Position numbers and translations under genes: made by a program. Below the pieces are notes generated by a model. The model was not told the DNA's origin. It made no database searches and saw only the letters and a list, made by a program, of their open reading frames with translations. A DNA stretch of 64,000 nucleotides, taken from positions 1,302,001 through 1,366,000 of the forward strand of contig JAITYX010000066.1 in NCBI GenBank assembly GCA_021018815.1, written 5' to 3'. Of this stretch, positions 11,516 to 22,900 are shown piece by piece. The stretch is from Talinum fruticosum. Lineage: Eukaryota > Streptophyta > Magnoliopsida > Caryophyllales > Talinaceae. Position 1 is the first letter of the stretch, and each line of letters opens with the position of its first letter.

Positions 11516-12701
11516 CACATTTAAAACCTCTATCTCATAATTCTGATTCTTCAACCTCTTACATTGTTATCTCATCACCTACTATTTGTTGTTCCGTGCA
11601 CATAATTGGACAACTCTACTTTTGATCATTTTCATTAACTAGTTTTGTAAATTTATGTATTAGTATATATTAAGACACTCGTTTAATGTACAATAGTATA
11701 ATATTTAGTATACAATAGAAATTTTTCATACACGTGTAAGATGTGCTTTGTCAACTACACAATGTAATTTCTACAAAGTGTACAATAGTATTTAGTGTAC
11801 AATAAAAATTAAAAAACTAATAAACAATTGTATATATCACTATGATTATTGGTGTATATGAGTGAAAAGTGGTGTATATAGCATATAGTTTTTGGTCAAC
11901 AAATAAATTTCTTAATCCAAACATAATTACCTGTATTAATATCTAGCATGAGATCCTCGATATTTTCTACTATTACTAGAATTCTAATCCAACCCTAGAA
12001 TAGTCGATAAATTTAAATATAATATATCCATAATCTGAAACAATGATCGAGAGAAAGTGATCGGCATTAATGAGAGAGAGAATGATTGGCAACAATGATC
12101 GAGAGAATGTGATCAGTAGAAATAAGAGACAGAATTATCAACAAAAATGTGCAAGAGAAGGTTGATCAAGAGAAGTGATTGGCAGCGACAAGTGAGGGAA
12201 TAGAGCGGAGGGCGGAGCGAGAGAAACAAACAATAAAACCGTAAGGTTTAAATGAGCGGAGGGCGAGCACGTGAGTGGGATCGAAACGTTATAAATTTCC
12301 AAATTTAGCTCACGAAATACATAATGGTATGTAATTTCGAGAGTACATTAGAATTTTCATGAACTTTAACGGAGGGTGAATTTGTGATGTCCATTTACTT
12401 AAAATGTCCGGTTGTGGAATTTTGACTCGTCCAAATATCATTCTTGCCTGGGCATAAGAGGATATATATGGCTTTAGTGACTCAAACTTAATATAATACT
12501 CTCCCTGTTCGTTTGATTTAAAAAAAAAAAAAAAAAGGTACGGAAGACAAATTCTCTACAAGTATAGGCTTGAATGCCATTAGTTATTTACCATTTACCT
12601 AGCGGCGAGAAATATATGCTAATTAGTGTAATTCAGTTTTGCTCAAGCTTAACATTTCCAAAAGCTTATTAGGTTTGTAATGTTTAACTATCAATCTTAG
12701 A
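11516..12701. other. AT-rich spacer
   Basis: No gene or RNA recognised. 11640-11880 repeats tgtacaatag/gtgtatat words. 12045-12240 repeats gatcgagagaa/gtgatcgg words in a degenerate fashion. Nothing else stands out. Confidence 0.5.
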
Positions 12702-13137
12702 GCATGTTTGGCCTAATTTTTCAAAAATTATTTTTGTTTTTAAAAAAGTATTTTTTTGACAATTGTTTTTGAAGAAAAATTTGAAGTGTTTGGCCTAAAT
12801 TTTATATAAGTGTTTTTCAAATAATTAATTTGTTTGGCCAAGATTTTTAGAAGGATAGAAATAAGATAGAGATAAAACAAAATAAGAGAGAGAGGAGAGA
12901 GATAAAGATAAAGGAAAGAGAAAAATTAAAATAACAAAAAAAGATAGGAGAGGCAGAGAGAGAGTGGCATTTTGGGTGATTATTACGGAGTTTTTCCGAA
13001 ATTCTGTTTCGTTTATGGGGAGTTTTTTTTCCAAAATTGTTTTTGAAAAATAGTTTTAATTTTTAAAAAACTAGTGTTTGGCGTAACTTCGTTTTTTGAA
13101 TTCAAAAATAGTTTTAAAATTTATGCCAAATACCCAG
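12702..13137. mobile_element. MITE-like TIR element, gtttggcc family, copy 1
   Basis: Begins gcatgtttggcctaat and ends atgccaaatacccag, which are imperfect inverse repeats. The interior is rich in TTTTTGAAAAAT words and repeats the gtttggcc phrase internally. No coding capacity. A related copy follows at 13171. I could not fix a target-site duplication. Confidence 0.55.
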
Positions 13138-13170
13138 TTAATTTTATACATAATTATTGCTGCAAGTATT

Positions 13171-13446
13171 GTGGTGTTGTTTGACCTAATTTATAAAAAA
13201 GTATTTTTGTTTATGAAAACAGTTTTTCTAAAAGTGTTTTTTGAAGAAGTTATGAAATGTTTGACCTAATTTATATGAAAATATTTTTGAATAATAAGTT
13301 GTTTGGCCTAGTTTTGTCTACGAGTATTTATTATAGTATAATTTGGTTTTTTTATTTACATAATAACTATTATTTAATAATTATTTTTTGTATAAGATAA
13401 TATTTATTTATTTGTTAGAGTAAGAGATAAGGATAAAATAAAATAG

Positions 13447-13490
<44 letters not shown>

Positions 13491-13681
13491 TTGTTGGTGA
13501 TTGTTAAGCGGCTTTTCCATAAACTAGAAACAGAAATAGCTATTTGCTATTTCGTTTTTGAGGAGTTTGTTTCCACAATCACTTTTGAAAAACAGTTTTA
13601 ATTTTTTAAAAGTTAGTGTTTGGCCTAGTTTTAGTTTTTAGAATTCAAAAACAATTTTAAAATATAGGCCAAACACCCACT
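13171..13681. mobile_element. MITE-like TIR element, gtttggcc family, copy 2
   Basis: The left end (ggtgttgtttgacctaat) and right end (ataggccaaacacccac) are inverted repeats, close in sequence to copy 1. The interior includes a (GA)n tract at 13449-13487. Two relatives side by side in the same orientation suggest tandem duplication or insertion into a shared preference site. Non-coding. Confidence 0.6.
13449..13487. repeat. (GA)n microsatellite
   Basis: About 19 uninterrupted GA units within the second gtttggcc-family element. Confidence 0.95.
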
Positions 13682-14118
13682 GTGTATTTGGGTGATCTAA
13701 TGATTTTAGATTCTTATTATGCCCTTTAATGAAGGAGCAAATTTGATTTGTTTGTATGCTCTGGTATTCATTGCGTATATGGGGGATTAAGGAAAAAAAT
13801 AAAACTAAGAGGATCATTTATGTAAAATCTTAGTTATTAATGATTGAATCTTTCATATTAGTTACCCCCTTTTCAAATTTTTTAAATTCTATTCACTCAC
13901 GAAAGAATGATTCAACCATTAATTTATATGTTTTGGAAAAAATAGAAACAATACAATGTATTCTATCTTATAATTCTTTAAACAAATAGTCTAAGACAAC
14001 ATGTGTGAAGGCTAAAGTCTAATATCTTATTTAATGAGTAAATTATAACATATACATACATAATTTAGGGAGAATTAAATTTTAACTTTTCTTATAAAAA
14101 CTAATCATCCTATCCAGC

Positions 14119-15402
14119 TATGTTACGAAACCGGACGGAACCAGCTGGTTGAACCGATTCGACCAGGAACCGATCACCAGTATGGTTTGGAGAAGACATA
14201 GATTCGGTTGGGCTATATAACCGGAAACAGTCGGCCTAACTCGGCCAACCCAGCTACTCGAATGAACCGGTCAAACTACGGTACAATCAAAATTTCTCTT
14301 CGATCCGGTTTGCCATGATTCGGTGAGCATGAGGCAAAAGAGATGGAATAGAGAGAGAGAGAGAGAGAGAGAAAGGGGTTGAGGAAGCTCATTCATAGGA
14401 AGTTGAGGATAAAATCATTCGACGTAAATCTTTCGTTTTCCTTCACGAGCCCAAGCAAGTAGCCTTAGGCTATCCACAATGGTAGCAACTCTCTTTGAGT
14501 TGCTCCAAGTGCCACATAGGCAAGGGAGTTGCTCCCTTTATTGTCTATTGTCAATGGTAGTAACTCATGAGAGTTGCTCCATAATAATTTATATTATAAA
14601 TGGGTCCCATATTATATAATTGTTCGTCTCTCTCCCCCTTTTTCTTCTCTCTCCTCCTTTTTCCCCTCTCTCCTTTTTTTCCCTCTTGGCAAGTTGCTCC
14701 ACATAAGCCCCAACTCCCCTTTTTTTATTTTCCCTCTCCTCCACATGGGAGCAACTCCTTGGAGTTGCTCCCATTGGAGATAGCCTTAGCCTCCACCCAC
14801 CCCACTCTCCCTTCTCGTACTCTCTGGCTACTGTCGTGCCGGCAAAGGAGGCTGAAACGTATCTTCCGACACAACAACAACATTAGGCGGGTGATGTAGA
14901 AAGAGGGAGATGAGGATTGAGGGGGCTGATGAAAGAGAAATGAGATGGGGGAGGGGGAAGGGTTGGTGAGAGACATGAGACGGGGAAATGAAGGGGGGTG
15001 CTAATAGCCGCTGAAGTCATGGGGGGAGGGGGTGAGGGAACGAATGAGGGGTAGTACTAGCAGGTTAATTAGGGTTTTAATTGTTTATATATGTATTTAT
15101 TTTTTTATCATCTTTATTAATGTATTTATTTATTAGCAATTAGGGTTTTTTAATGGTTAAAAATACTAGTGTTTGGATGGATTTTTTTGGACAAGGCGCA
15201 TAATTCCTTTTATAAATATAGGTTGAACTGACTTTATTTTTTATTCAAATATATATCGGGTTGACTCGTATAATCCGGTTTAACCATCGATTGGATCAAC
15301 CGGTCTAATCTGAGCTAACGATCTTACCAGTCAAATTATTGATCCACTTTGCTGATTGGGTCGACCACCGGGTTTGGTTCTCTTAACATATCAAACCAAG
15401 TG
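14119..15402. mobile_element. Possible TIR element with AACCGG-rich ends
   Basis: Both margins (14119-14330 and 15270-15402) are crowded with AACCGG/GGTTGAACCG-like words in opposing orientation (left gaaccgattcgaccagg; right accggtctaatc, gggtcgaccacc). The interior includes GA-rich DNA, a Tourist-like MITE and a (GA)n tract at 14351-14372. This looks like a non-autonomous DNA transposon with motif-rich subterminal regions, comparable to the hAT elements elsewhere in the window. I could not define exact termini or a target duplication, so the boundaries are approximate. Confidence 0.35.
14468..14785. mobile_element. Tourist/PIF-Harbinger-like MITE
   Basis: The termini are inverted repeats: ggctatccacaatgg at the left and ccattggagatagcc at the right. 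The element is flanked by TTA on both sides (14465-14467 and 14786-14788), the 3-bp duplication typical of PIF/Harbinger and Tourist elements. The word GAGTTGCTCC, direct or inverted, recurs about six times, mostly near the ends. Length 318 bp, non-coding. A CT-rich core (14625-14745) accounts for the open frames seen here. Confidence 0.8.
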
Positions 15403-16241
15403 ACGACGCTAGTAAATATATTTAAGAATATCCCTTTTTAATATTCTTAAATTATATAAATATTATTATTTCTTATGGGTGTCTCGTTTAACAATTTTAT
15501 AAATATTTTAAAATTTTTAAATATAAAAAAATTACCATAGGTGTCCTGGGACTCAGAGTGCTCAGAGTGCTCCACTCCTGATCCTACAATTAGGCTACCC
15601 ACAAGGGGCAGGTTAATAAAGTGTAGTATTATTTGTGGATGCATGCCATTTGCTTATGGGTAGACCTTGGTAGTTGGATCTGGTTCGATTTGGTTCATGT
15701 TCGGACCATCTCAAGTTACTTTTAAAGTACTGAGTTAAGTTCGGTTCAATTCACATTTCAAAAATAAAATTAAGATGTTATAGTTTTCATAAGACCAAGT
15801 TTTGTATAACGTATTTACAACAAAATTTTAACTTAAGGATCTCTTATAATTTACATCCCTTGACATTTATGTTTAATCATAAAAATTATTAAATAAATAG
15901 TTTCAAAAATTTTCAAGCATCAGGTTAGTCACTAGACATTTATTATAATTTATTCAAATAGTTATTATTATAACAAAAAAAATTAAAAATTCTCGAGTAC
16001 ATTGCACTGGACAAAATACTGAAGTAGCTGCTACTAATGCTCCCTCTAGTTATTTCAATGTATTTGTCCCTCAAACTAACTTTTTTATTTTATAAAATTT
16101 ATCATTTTACAATATTAATGACATATTAATAATTAGTTTACCAAATTATTCTTATCAATTACTTTTATATTCTCGACTTTCTTCATTTTTAATGAAATTT
16201 TAGCGACATTTTAATCTCTTAATTATTAATTTTCATTTACA

Positions 16242-16740
16242 CTCTTTAAGGTTTTGGTAAATATTTTTTCTACTCCTGAGCTATTCGAGTTGTTTTTTAT
16301 CTTTCTTGAATTTTCATCCCAATATGATAAGAACCTGAAATTATAAAAATACTCCTTTTATCTCACCTTTTCCCCCTTACTCATTATTTGGCAGCCCACG
16401 AACCTTTCCCTTTACTAAAACTTGACCCGAGTGACTCGTTGTCGTCCGATAATTCTATTTTGTCCATTGCTCGACACTTCTTCGCTCACAACTAATGATA
16501 CATATTCCTCCTTTTTCTTTTCTCCCTCAAAAATTTCGAATTTGTCATTTTCAGTGAGATACCAAACACAAATTATTACCATTAAGGTTATAAATAATCA
16601 ATATTAACTCCAATTATTACTTGTTACCACAAAGGTAAATTTTCGAAATTTATGATAATTTGAGATAAAGTTGAAGAAAGATAAATAATAATTTAAAAAT
16701 TTAAAGATAAAAAATATTTACCAAAAATCTTTAAGGGGTA
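16242..16740. mobile_element. MITE-like TIR element
   Basis: The left end ctctttaaggttttggtaaa and right end tttaccaaaaatctttaagg are inverted repeats about 30 bp long with few mismatches, separated by about 440 bp of AT-rich non-coding DNA. The class is uncertain because no clear target duplication was found. Confidence 0.6.
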
Positions 16741-16848
16741 AAAGAAACTTTTCAGAATAAAACTTAAATTTAAGATATTGTATAGTGGGTGTTTATCTTA
16801 AAGAATTGAGAACGCATAAGGCGAAAGAAACTTTTTCCCTACTGAGAT

Positions 16849-18366
16849 TTTTTTATTTTTTTATTTTTTGGCAAAGGAGACAGATACAAACCGAACAACA
16901 ACTAGAGTGATCGCTGCTTAGCCTTACGGGTTAAGCAATTAGCCACCTAGACACGTTCTCTATAGACTTTAATAAGCGTAACTTACTCGAAACAATGTAC
17001 CATACTAAGAATGACTCGACGTAAAATAGAAGACTCCTTGGATGTAACCACATCACCCTTTAGCTCCAAAACCATTTGCGTCGCATCCGTGTGAATAGTT
17101 ACGTTCTTGTATCCTCTGTGAAGAGCCTCCTTCAATGCTCAGTCTACTGCGACATACTCAGCTTGGAGTGCACCCAGTAGATACCCATTCCAAATACCTT
17201 TGTTGATGATTGTCTCATTATCCTTAATTATCCATGCTGCCCCTGCTTTGCTCGATTTACTATCCCATGCTCCATCTGTTAAGATAGTGAATTCTGGTTG
17301 CGATGAAGCTCCTATTCTGAACACTATGGGTCTATCTGAACGATCATGCTGCCTTGAGCTATTACCATACCTTTCTTTGACTGCGGTTGCTTGCTCCCAA
17401 TCTGCCATGGATAGCTGCACATTCAACAAAATGGCTTGTGGGCAATGAACCCTGATGTTAAGCCTGACATTATTTCTTTCCTTCCAGATTTCCCACAGAA
17501 TAGTCAAGAAGTAATTAACACGTGACTCCTTCCCATTTGCTTTTGTCTTTGCTGAAATAGATGATCCGATTTCTCATCTAACTCTTGAAGTCCAAATTGT
17601 TCCCGCACTTAACATTGATTCCTAACATTCCATTGGCATAGATCCTTCTCGTTGTCTCACAATTCCTCATTAAATGGTCCACTGTCTCGGCTTCCTTCTT
17701 ACAGAAGAAACATAAGTCACTAATGTCCATACCTTTCTTCCTCAGAAGTTGTCCTAATGGGAGTGCATCATGTAGCACTTTCCATCCAAAGACCTTCAAT
17801 TTTGGATGTGAGGAAAGGGCCCATAATAATTTCCAATCCTTGCTGAACCAAGCTCCCAAGCTTTCGGCTCAATTGTCTTGAGCTAGATATGCATATTCTG
17901 TCTTGACTGTGAATTCTCCATCAGTTGTGAACCTCCACAAGAATGTGTTTTCATCCATGTCCTTTCTGATCGGCTGCGCCAAAATTCTAGTAGCCGTGTC
18001 CCAGCTAAAAATGTCACGTAACCTTTTGGCGTTCCAATTTCCTGAAACACTGTCAATGAGGGTAGCCACTTTTTGATCCCGGTATTCCTGTCTTCTTTGA
18101 TCATTCTTGAAAATCAGCTCATTATTTTGTATCCAATTATCCTTACCAATTATAACCTTGTCCCCTTTGCCCACTCTCCATGCAAAGCTCCTTCTAAATT
18201 TATCCACCGCATGACATAGTCCCTTCCACCCCATGATGCCCTCAATGTCCTTGGCTGCTGGTCAGAGTGTTAATAGGTGAGCTGACACCATATTTTGCTC
18301 TGTAAATTTATCCACCTTTTCCCTATTGAGTTGGAACAGAGCCTGTCCTCAACACTTGTCCTCCCA
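16849..18366 (-). mobile_element. 5'-truncated LINE (non-LTR retrotransposon)
   Basis: On - the element runs from about 18366 to a poly(A)-like 3' tail, seen on + as the T-rich stretch 16849-16866 (ttttttta repeated). The coding part holds only the distal domains of a plant LINE ORF2 (zf-RVT, then RNase H). The reverse transcriptase is absent, as expected from the 5' truncation common in target-primed insertion. It directly abuts the left target duplication of the foldback element at 18367. No target duplication of its own was found. Confidence 0.75.
17040..18240 (-). pseudogene. LINE ORF2 C-terminal part: zf-RVT and RNase H, broken
   Basis: Read on -. Positions 18234-17872 carry GWKGLCHAVDKFRRSFAWRV and GKDNWIQN, the phrases before the zf-RVT domain. 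After an in-frame TGA (17871-17869) the frame continues with KDWKLLWALSSHPKLKVFGW, LCFFCKKEAETVDHL and CETTRRIY, the Cys-Cys..His..Cys pattern of zf-RVT (PF13966). A frame change precedes 17507-17139: MTILWEIWKERNNVRLN, then FTILTDGAWD, GAAWIIKDN and LQAEYVAVD. This is an RVT_3 RNase H fold with the first Asp (TDGA), the Glu (AE) and, after a TGA, the second Asp (HTDA near 17090). A C-terminal coding relic continues to about 16880. At least two stops and a frameshift make it non-functional. Confidence 0.85.
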
Positions 18367-18375
18367 ATTTATTTA

Positions 18376-19705
18376 GGGAAATTTACAAGTAGACCATCTT
18401 TCAATTTATAATTATATTTTTAGTTAAAATTTTTACATTAAAATCATTGAAAAGACTATTATATCCCTCAATCTCTCTCATATTTACACTATCTGCCAAC
18501 CCCAGCCCCCCCCACTCTCCCTGTCAGCCTCTATCTTTCTCTCTCCTCCCCTCTCGTCATCGGTCTGTCTCTCTCCTCCCCTCTCTCTCTATAAATACAA
18601 AAATTTAATTATTATAAATATAAATATAAAATTAATTATTTATATTGTAGATAATTTTTATAAAGTTTTCAATGAAAAATTATTTCGCATTTTAAATTTT
18701 ATTTTTGTTATTAAAATTTTCTTTTAGTATTATTGTACGTTTCTCTTATTATAAATGAATTAATTTATTTTTCGCACAAAAAATAATATATTTATTTTTT
18801 AATCTAATTTTAAATAAAATTTAAATTTTAAGTTTATTATTACAAAACTTAAAATTTACAGTTATAGTTTTTCCTTATTTCAATTAAATTATTTTGACTG
18901 AAAAATATAAAAATATTATTTAAATCCCAAACCCGAATTACTCAACTTGAAATATTAAATTAATAAGTCTAAACATAAAAAGTCATCTACGGTTAACTAT
19001 CATATTATCCTAGGATGGATTTCTATATTATACAACATTACTGTTTATGCTTAATTTTATTAATTTAATATTTCGGATTGAGTAATTAAGGTTTATGATT
19101 TAAATAAAATATTTTTATATTTTTTCAATCAAAATAATTTTAATTGAAATAAGAAAAACTAAAAAGTCAAAAATTTAAATTTTATAATAATAAATTTAAA
19201 TTATATAATAATAAATTAAAATTATAATGTTTACTTAAAATTAGATCATAAAAATAAATAGTTTTTTGTAAAAATAAGTTAATATATTTATAATAAGAAA
19301 AATATATAATGGTACTAAAATAAAGGGAAATGAATAATAAGAGTAAAATTTAAAATGTAAAATTATTTCTTTATTCAAAAATTTTCAAAAATTATTTCAT
19401 AATACAAATAATTAATTTTTCATCTAAAGGTATAAAATTTTTTAAAAAATAATATGCTTTAAAAATAAAATAAATTTTTATTTTTTTATTTTAAAAATAT
19501 TTAAGAGAGTTATGTGTGAGAGAGAGAAGGTAGGAGAGACACAGAGAGAGACAAAGATTGACAAGGAGAGAGACAGGAGGAGGAGAGAGAGAGGGCTGGT
19601 ACAGGAAAAAATGAGATAAAAAAGGTATAATTATCTTTCTACTTTCAGTAAAGAACTAAACTGTAATTATAAATTTAAAACACATTCCAACCGTAAATTC
19701 CCCTT
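18376..19705. mobile_element. Foldback element, long imperfect palindrome, 9-bp TSD
   Basis: The two halves (about 18376-18990 and 19030-19705) are inverted copies along almost their whole length. Paired segments include the ends (gggaaatttac / gtaaattcccc, then aatttataatta / taattataaattt), the CT-rich block 18466-18590 against the GA-rich block 19505-19615, and near the centre ccgaattactcaac / attgagtaattaagg. The target duplication atttattta is perfect at 18367-18375 and 19706-19714. Nine bp and very long inverted repeats fit a Mutator-like non-autonomous (foldback) element. No protein coding. The right end lies 205 bp before the PAF start codon. Confidence 0.75.
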
Positions 19706-19714
19706 ATTTATTTA

Positions 19715-19910
19715 ACGTTCGCAGCTTTTTTGCACATGCCTTGCACAAAAGAAATCCCATCTTCCTTAACTTCCCAAGTTTTGCTTCAAATCAGTCTTCA
19801 CTAAACCCCCCTCCTCTTCAGAGCTCCATAGGCCACAGCCCATTAGCCAGTGGAGAAGGAGCACAAAACACTCTCTCTCTCTCTCTCTGATAGCATCAAT
19901 CTGTTAGAAG
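19715..19910 (+). promoter_or_regulatory. PAF upstream region and probable 5' UTR
   Basis: This is the only unique-looking DNA between the foldback element and the PAF start. It contains agccca at 19837-19842, the inverse of TGGGCT. That is a site II-like word frequently found in promoters of plant housekeeping genes, proteasome genes included. A (CT)9 tract at 19871-19888 lies just before the ATG, as common in plant 5' UTRs. No strong TATA box is seen. I saw no ATG in it that would compete with 19911. Promoter activity is inferred. Confidence 0.45.
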
Positions 19911-22900
19911 ATGTTCAGGAACCAGTACGACACAGACGTGACGACATGGAGCCCGGCGGGGCGGCTGTTCCAGGTAGAGTACGCGATGGAGGCGGTGAAG
20001 CAGGGCTCGGCTGCAGTAGGACTCCGATCCAAGACCCACGTGGTCCTTGGCTGCGTCAACAAGGCCCAGTCCGAGCTCTCCTCTCACCAGCGCAAGATCT
20101 TCAAGGTCGATGACCACATCGGCGTCGCCATTGCCGGACTCACTGCCGATGGCCGTGTCCTCTCCCGCTATATGCGCTCCGAGTGCATCAATTACACGTT
20201 CACGTACGAGTCTTCTCTTCCCGTTGGACGCCTCGTTGTTCAACTCGCCGACAAGGCTCAGGTTTCATTTCTTTCATTTCATTTGCTTTCGTTGTTCTGT
20301 TATTTGGGTATTTCAAATTTTCTGTTTAAATTTTACTTTGCTTGTTCATTATTAGTTGAACTTTTGAGTTATTGTGGCATTGTTTGAATCTTTGTTTTCT
20401 TCAGATTGTAAGGAAATGGGATATCAGGAAGCTAAATTGTTTCTAGGTTTTGCAGTTTAACGTTACGGGTTTTGGGGTCAAGTGGTTGCGTTAAGAAACT
20501 CGGGATGGTTAATCGAGTTTAATTTTGATTGACATTGAGGATGATGTCAGTAGAGGAAGTAGAGGAACTGATAATGTAGCTGAGCTTATTGCTAATTTCT
20601 GAGTGGCAATGTGGTTCTCAGCTGTGTTTGATTTTTTAACTTCTGACTTTAGTTAATCATCTTTAATCTATTTGTGAGGTTAAATCTTTCCTCCTTCAAG
20701 TCTGGTAATAATTCTTTCAAAAAAATGACCACGACTTGTTCCTTACGCATGATTGCTTTTGAATTTAAGGATGGAATGGGTTTTATCCACCTACATCCAA
20801 ACTCCGTGAAACCTATTTAGACTATTGGGACCTAGACTCATCCCTTATCTAGCTTTTGTGGATTCGGTGGTGTTTGGGACTTGAGCAGTCTACTTGAACC
20901 GTTTAATTTGTTTTTTGATTTCCAATTTTGAGAAGAAAAGATTGACAAAGACCTTATAATTTAATTCTTAATCTTGAATCAATTTTGCTTCTGTAGATTA
21001 TCAACTTTTCAAGTTGAAGAAGTGACTTTTGGCCAATTTTAAACGTGAAATAAAACAAAATATTTTACTCAAATGTCCTTTGCTTCTTTGTTTATGGAAT
21101 AATAGGCTGTCAGATTTTTAAATCTAGGGTACAGCAATGATTAATCTGCCATTCGGAGATTAGGCTCCTTACATTTTAACCTGCAACTCACCTAGACACA
21201 ACCATGGGATAATTGGTTTGGTTTGCGCTTGTTGGAAATTGTGCTTGTTATGTTTAGGTTCCTAGTTGTTATGTGCTCTTGACAGTTAAATATATGGCAT
21301 GGGAGTGTATGAAGGTTAAAAAATTAGTTTAATGTTGAATTGAGAATGTCACAATGTCAGGTGTTCGGAGTTTGTAGCTTTAGGTATATCAATGGCTCTG
21401 TTGATCTTATTAGTTGTGTAATTTGGTTTTATAACTTGGATCTGTATTGAGTTTGGGATTTAAAACTCTAGACCTAGACATACTTGCTTAGATATCTTAG
21501 GTCCAACCCGTTGTAGATCCTATGGACTGTGCGTTAGTGTATCTATGTTTGCTGCATGGACTGTGTCTGATCGCTTTTGAATAGGATATGATAGTCATTG
21601 CCGTTCCTGCTATGTTCTATTGAACAGAGAGAAATTTGCTTGTAAAATAACCATTAGACCAATAAAACAACAAGTTGTAGAAATTTAGGACATCTTAGCT
21701 CTTGTTACATAGATTTATGTTTCTGTCTTCCGTAGTGCGCATTTTAGGCATCCAACACTTTTAGAATGCTACTTAGGGGAAAAACGTGAGACATATTTGC
21801 TTTAACACCCATAGTACTTGTTGGATAGTTTTTGCTGAACACCCGTGTAATGTAATTTGGCCATAGTAAGTATAGTATTTCTTTTAGGAGCTATGATGGA
21901 TTGCAAAAAGCCAAACTAGTTAACAAGGACCTTCCCGTTTTGGTAGGGTTTAAGTGAAGGAGACATGATTGAAGGTGAAGGAGAAGTAGGAGAAGGAGAG
22001 GGATGATTAGGAGACGAAGAAGAGGGAATTAGCAAGAAGAATGTAGAAGAGTACGACACATTTTCTCGTTGAATTCACTTGTGTTGTTAACAATCGTGAC
22101 TAAACAAGAACATTATTCTCCTTATATATAACATGGATTCCTTTGTAAAGCATTTATGAGAATAATAGGAAACTAGTTAGTAACTTAAATGAAACTATAG
22201 TGATATGAGGACCCTAAGACTTGAACATTTTAAGAAAATCTTAATCATTATTATGCTAATCACTTTTTCTTAGTTAAAGTCCTCATTCCATCACCTGCTG
22301 CTAAAAATATGAAGCAATTGTTTTTAGAAGTGTGAACCTTGGTTGAAATGTTAGCAAAACCTATGTCACTCGGACTCGGGTACGGGCGTTCACTATGAAT
22401 GTGTCCAAGTGTCAAAATTGGTTATTTTCAAGAAAATTTGCAGATTCTTATTGTAATTTGAACTGTCAAGGACTTACCTTGTCTGAGTATTGGGGGTGCA
22501 CAGTCCGACACGAGTATGGTAGGGTAAAATGAAGAATCGGAGTAACATAGGATAAAACATCATTACAACGTGAAAATCATAGGGCATGAAATTTGCCCAC
22601 TAAGGGTGGTATTGTCATGAGGAGGTGTGTGAAAAGCTACACTTGCCATTACCATAATTAAGCCATCTGAACGCCTTATATGTTCTTATATAAGTTTTTG
22701 GCTCATCCATGTCTTCTGTTGGCATTGATGTATATAACAAGGGTATCATTTTTCTCAATAATTTTTTAGTAGGACATTATCACTTGATCATGATTCATAT
22801 GCAAGTCATATGATTGAGGAAACAAGTTGTGCTTAAATTTCTTAATTAGATTCGGTTGTGCTTGAGTCACGTCTTATTAGTTTAAAACAAGTTTAATTCT

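Noticed and set aside
19850..20113. Upstream overlapping ORF in the PAF 5' region
   Set aside because: Begins at a GTG, not ATG, and is a frame shadow of PAF exon 1.
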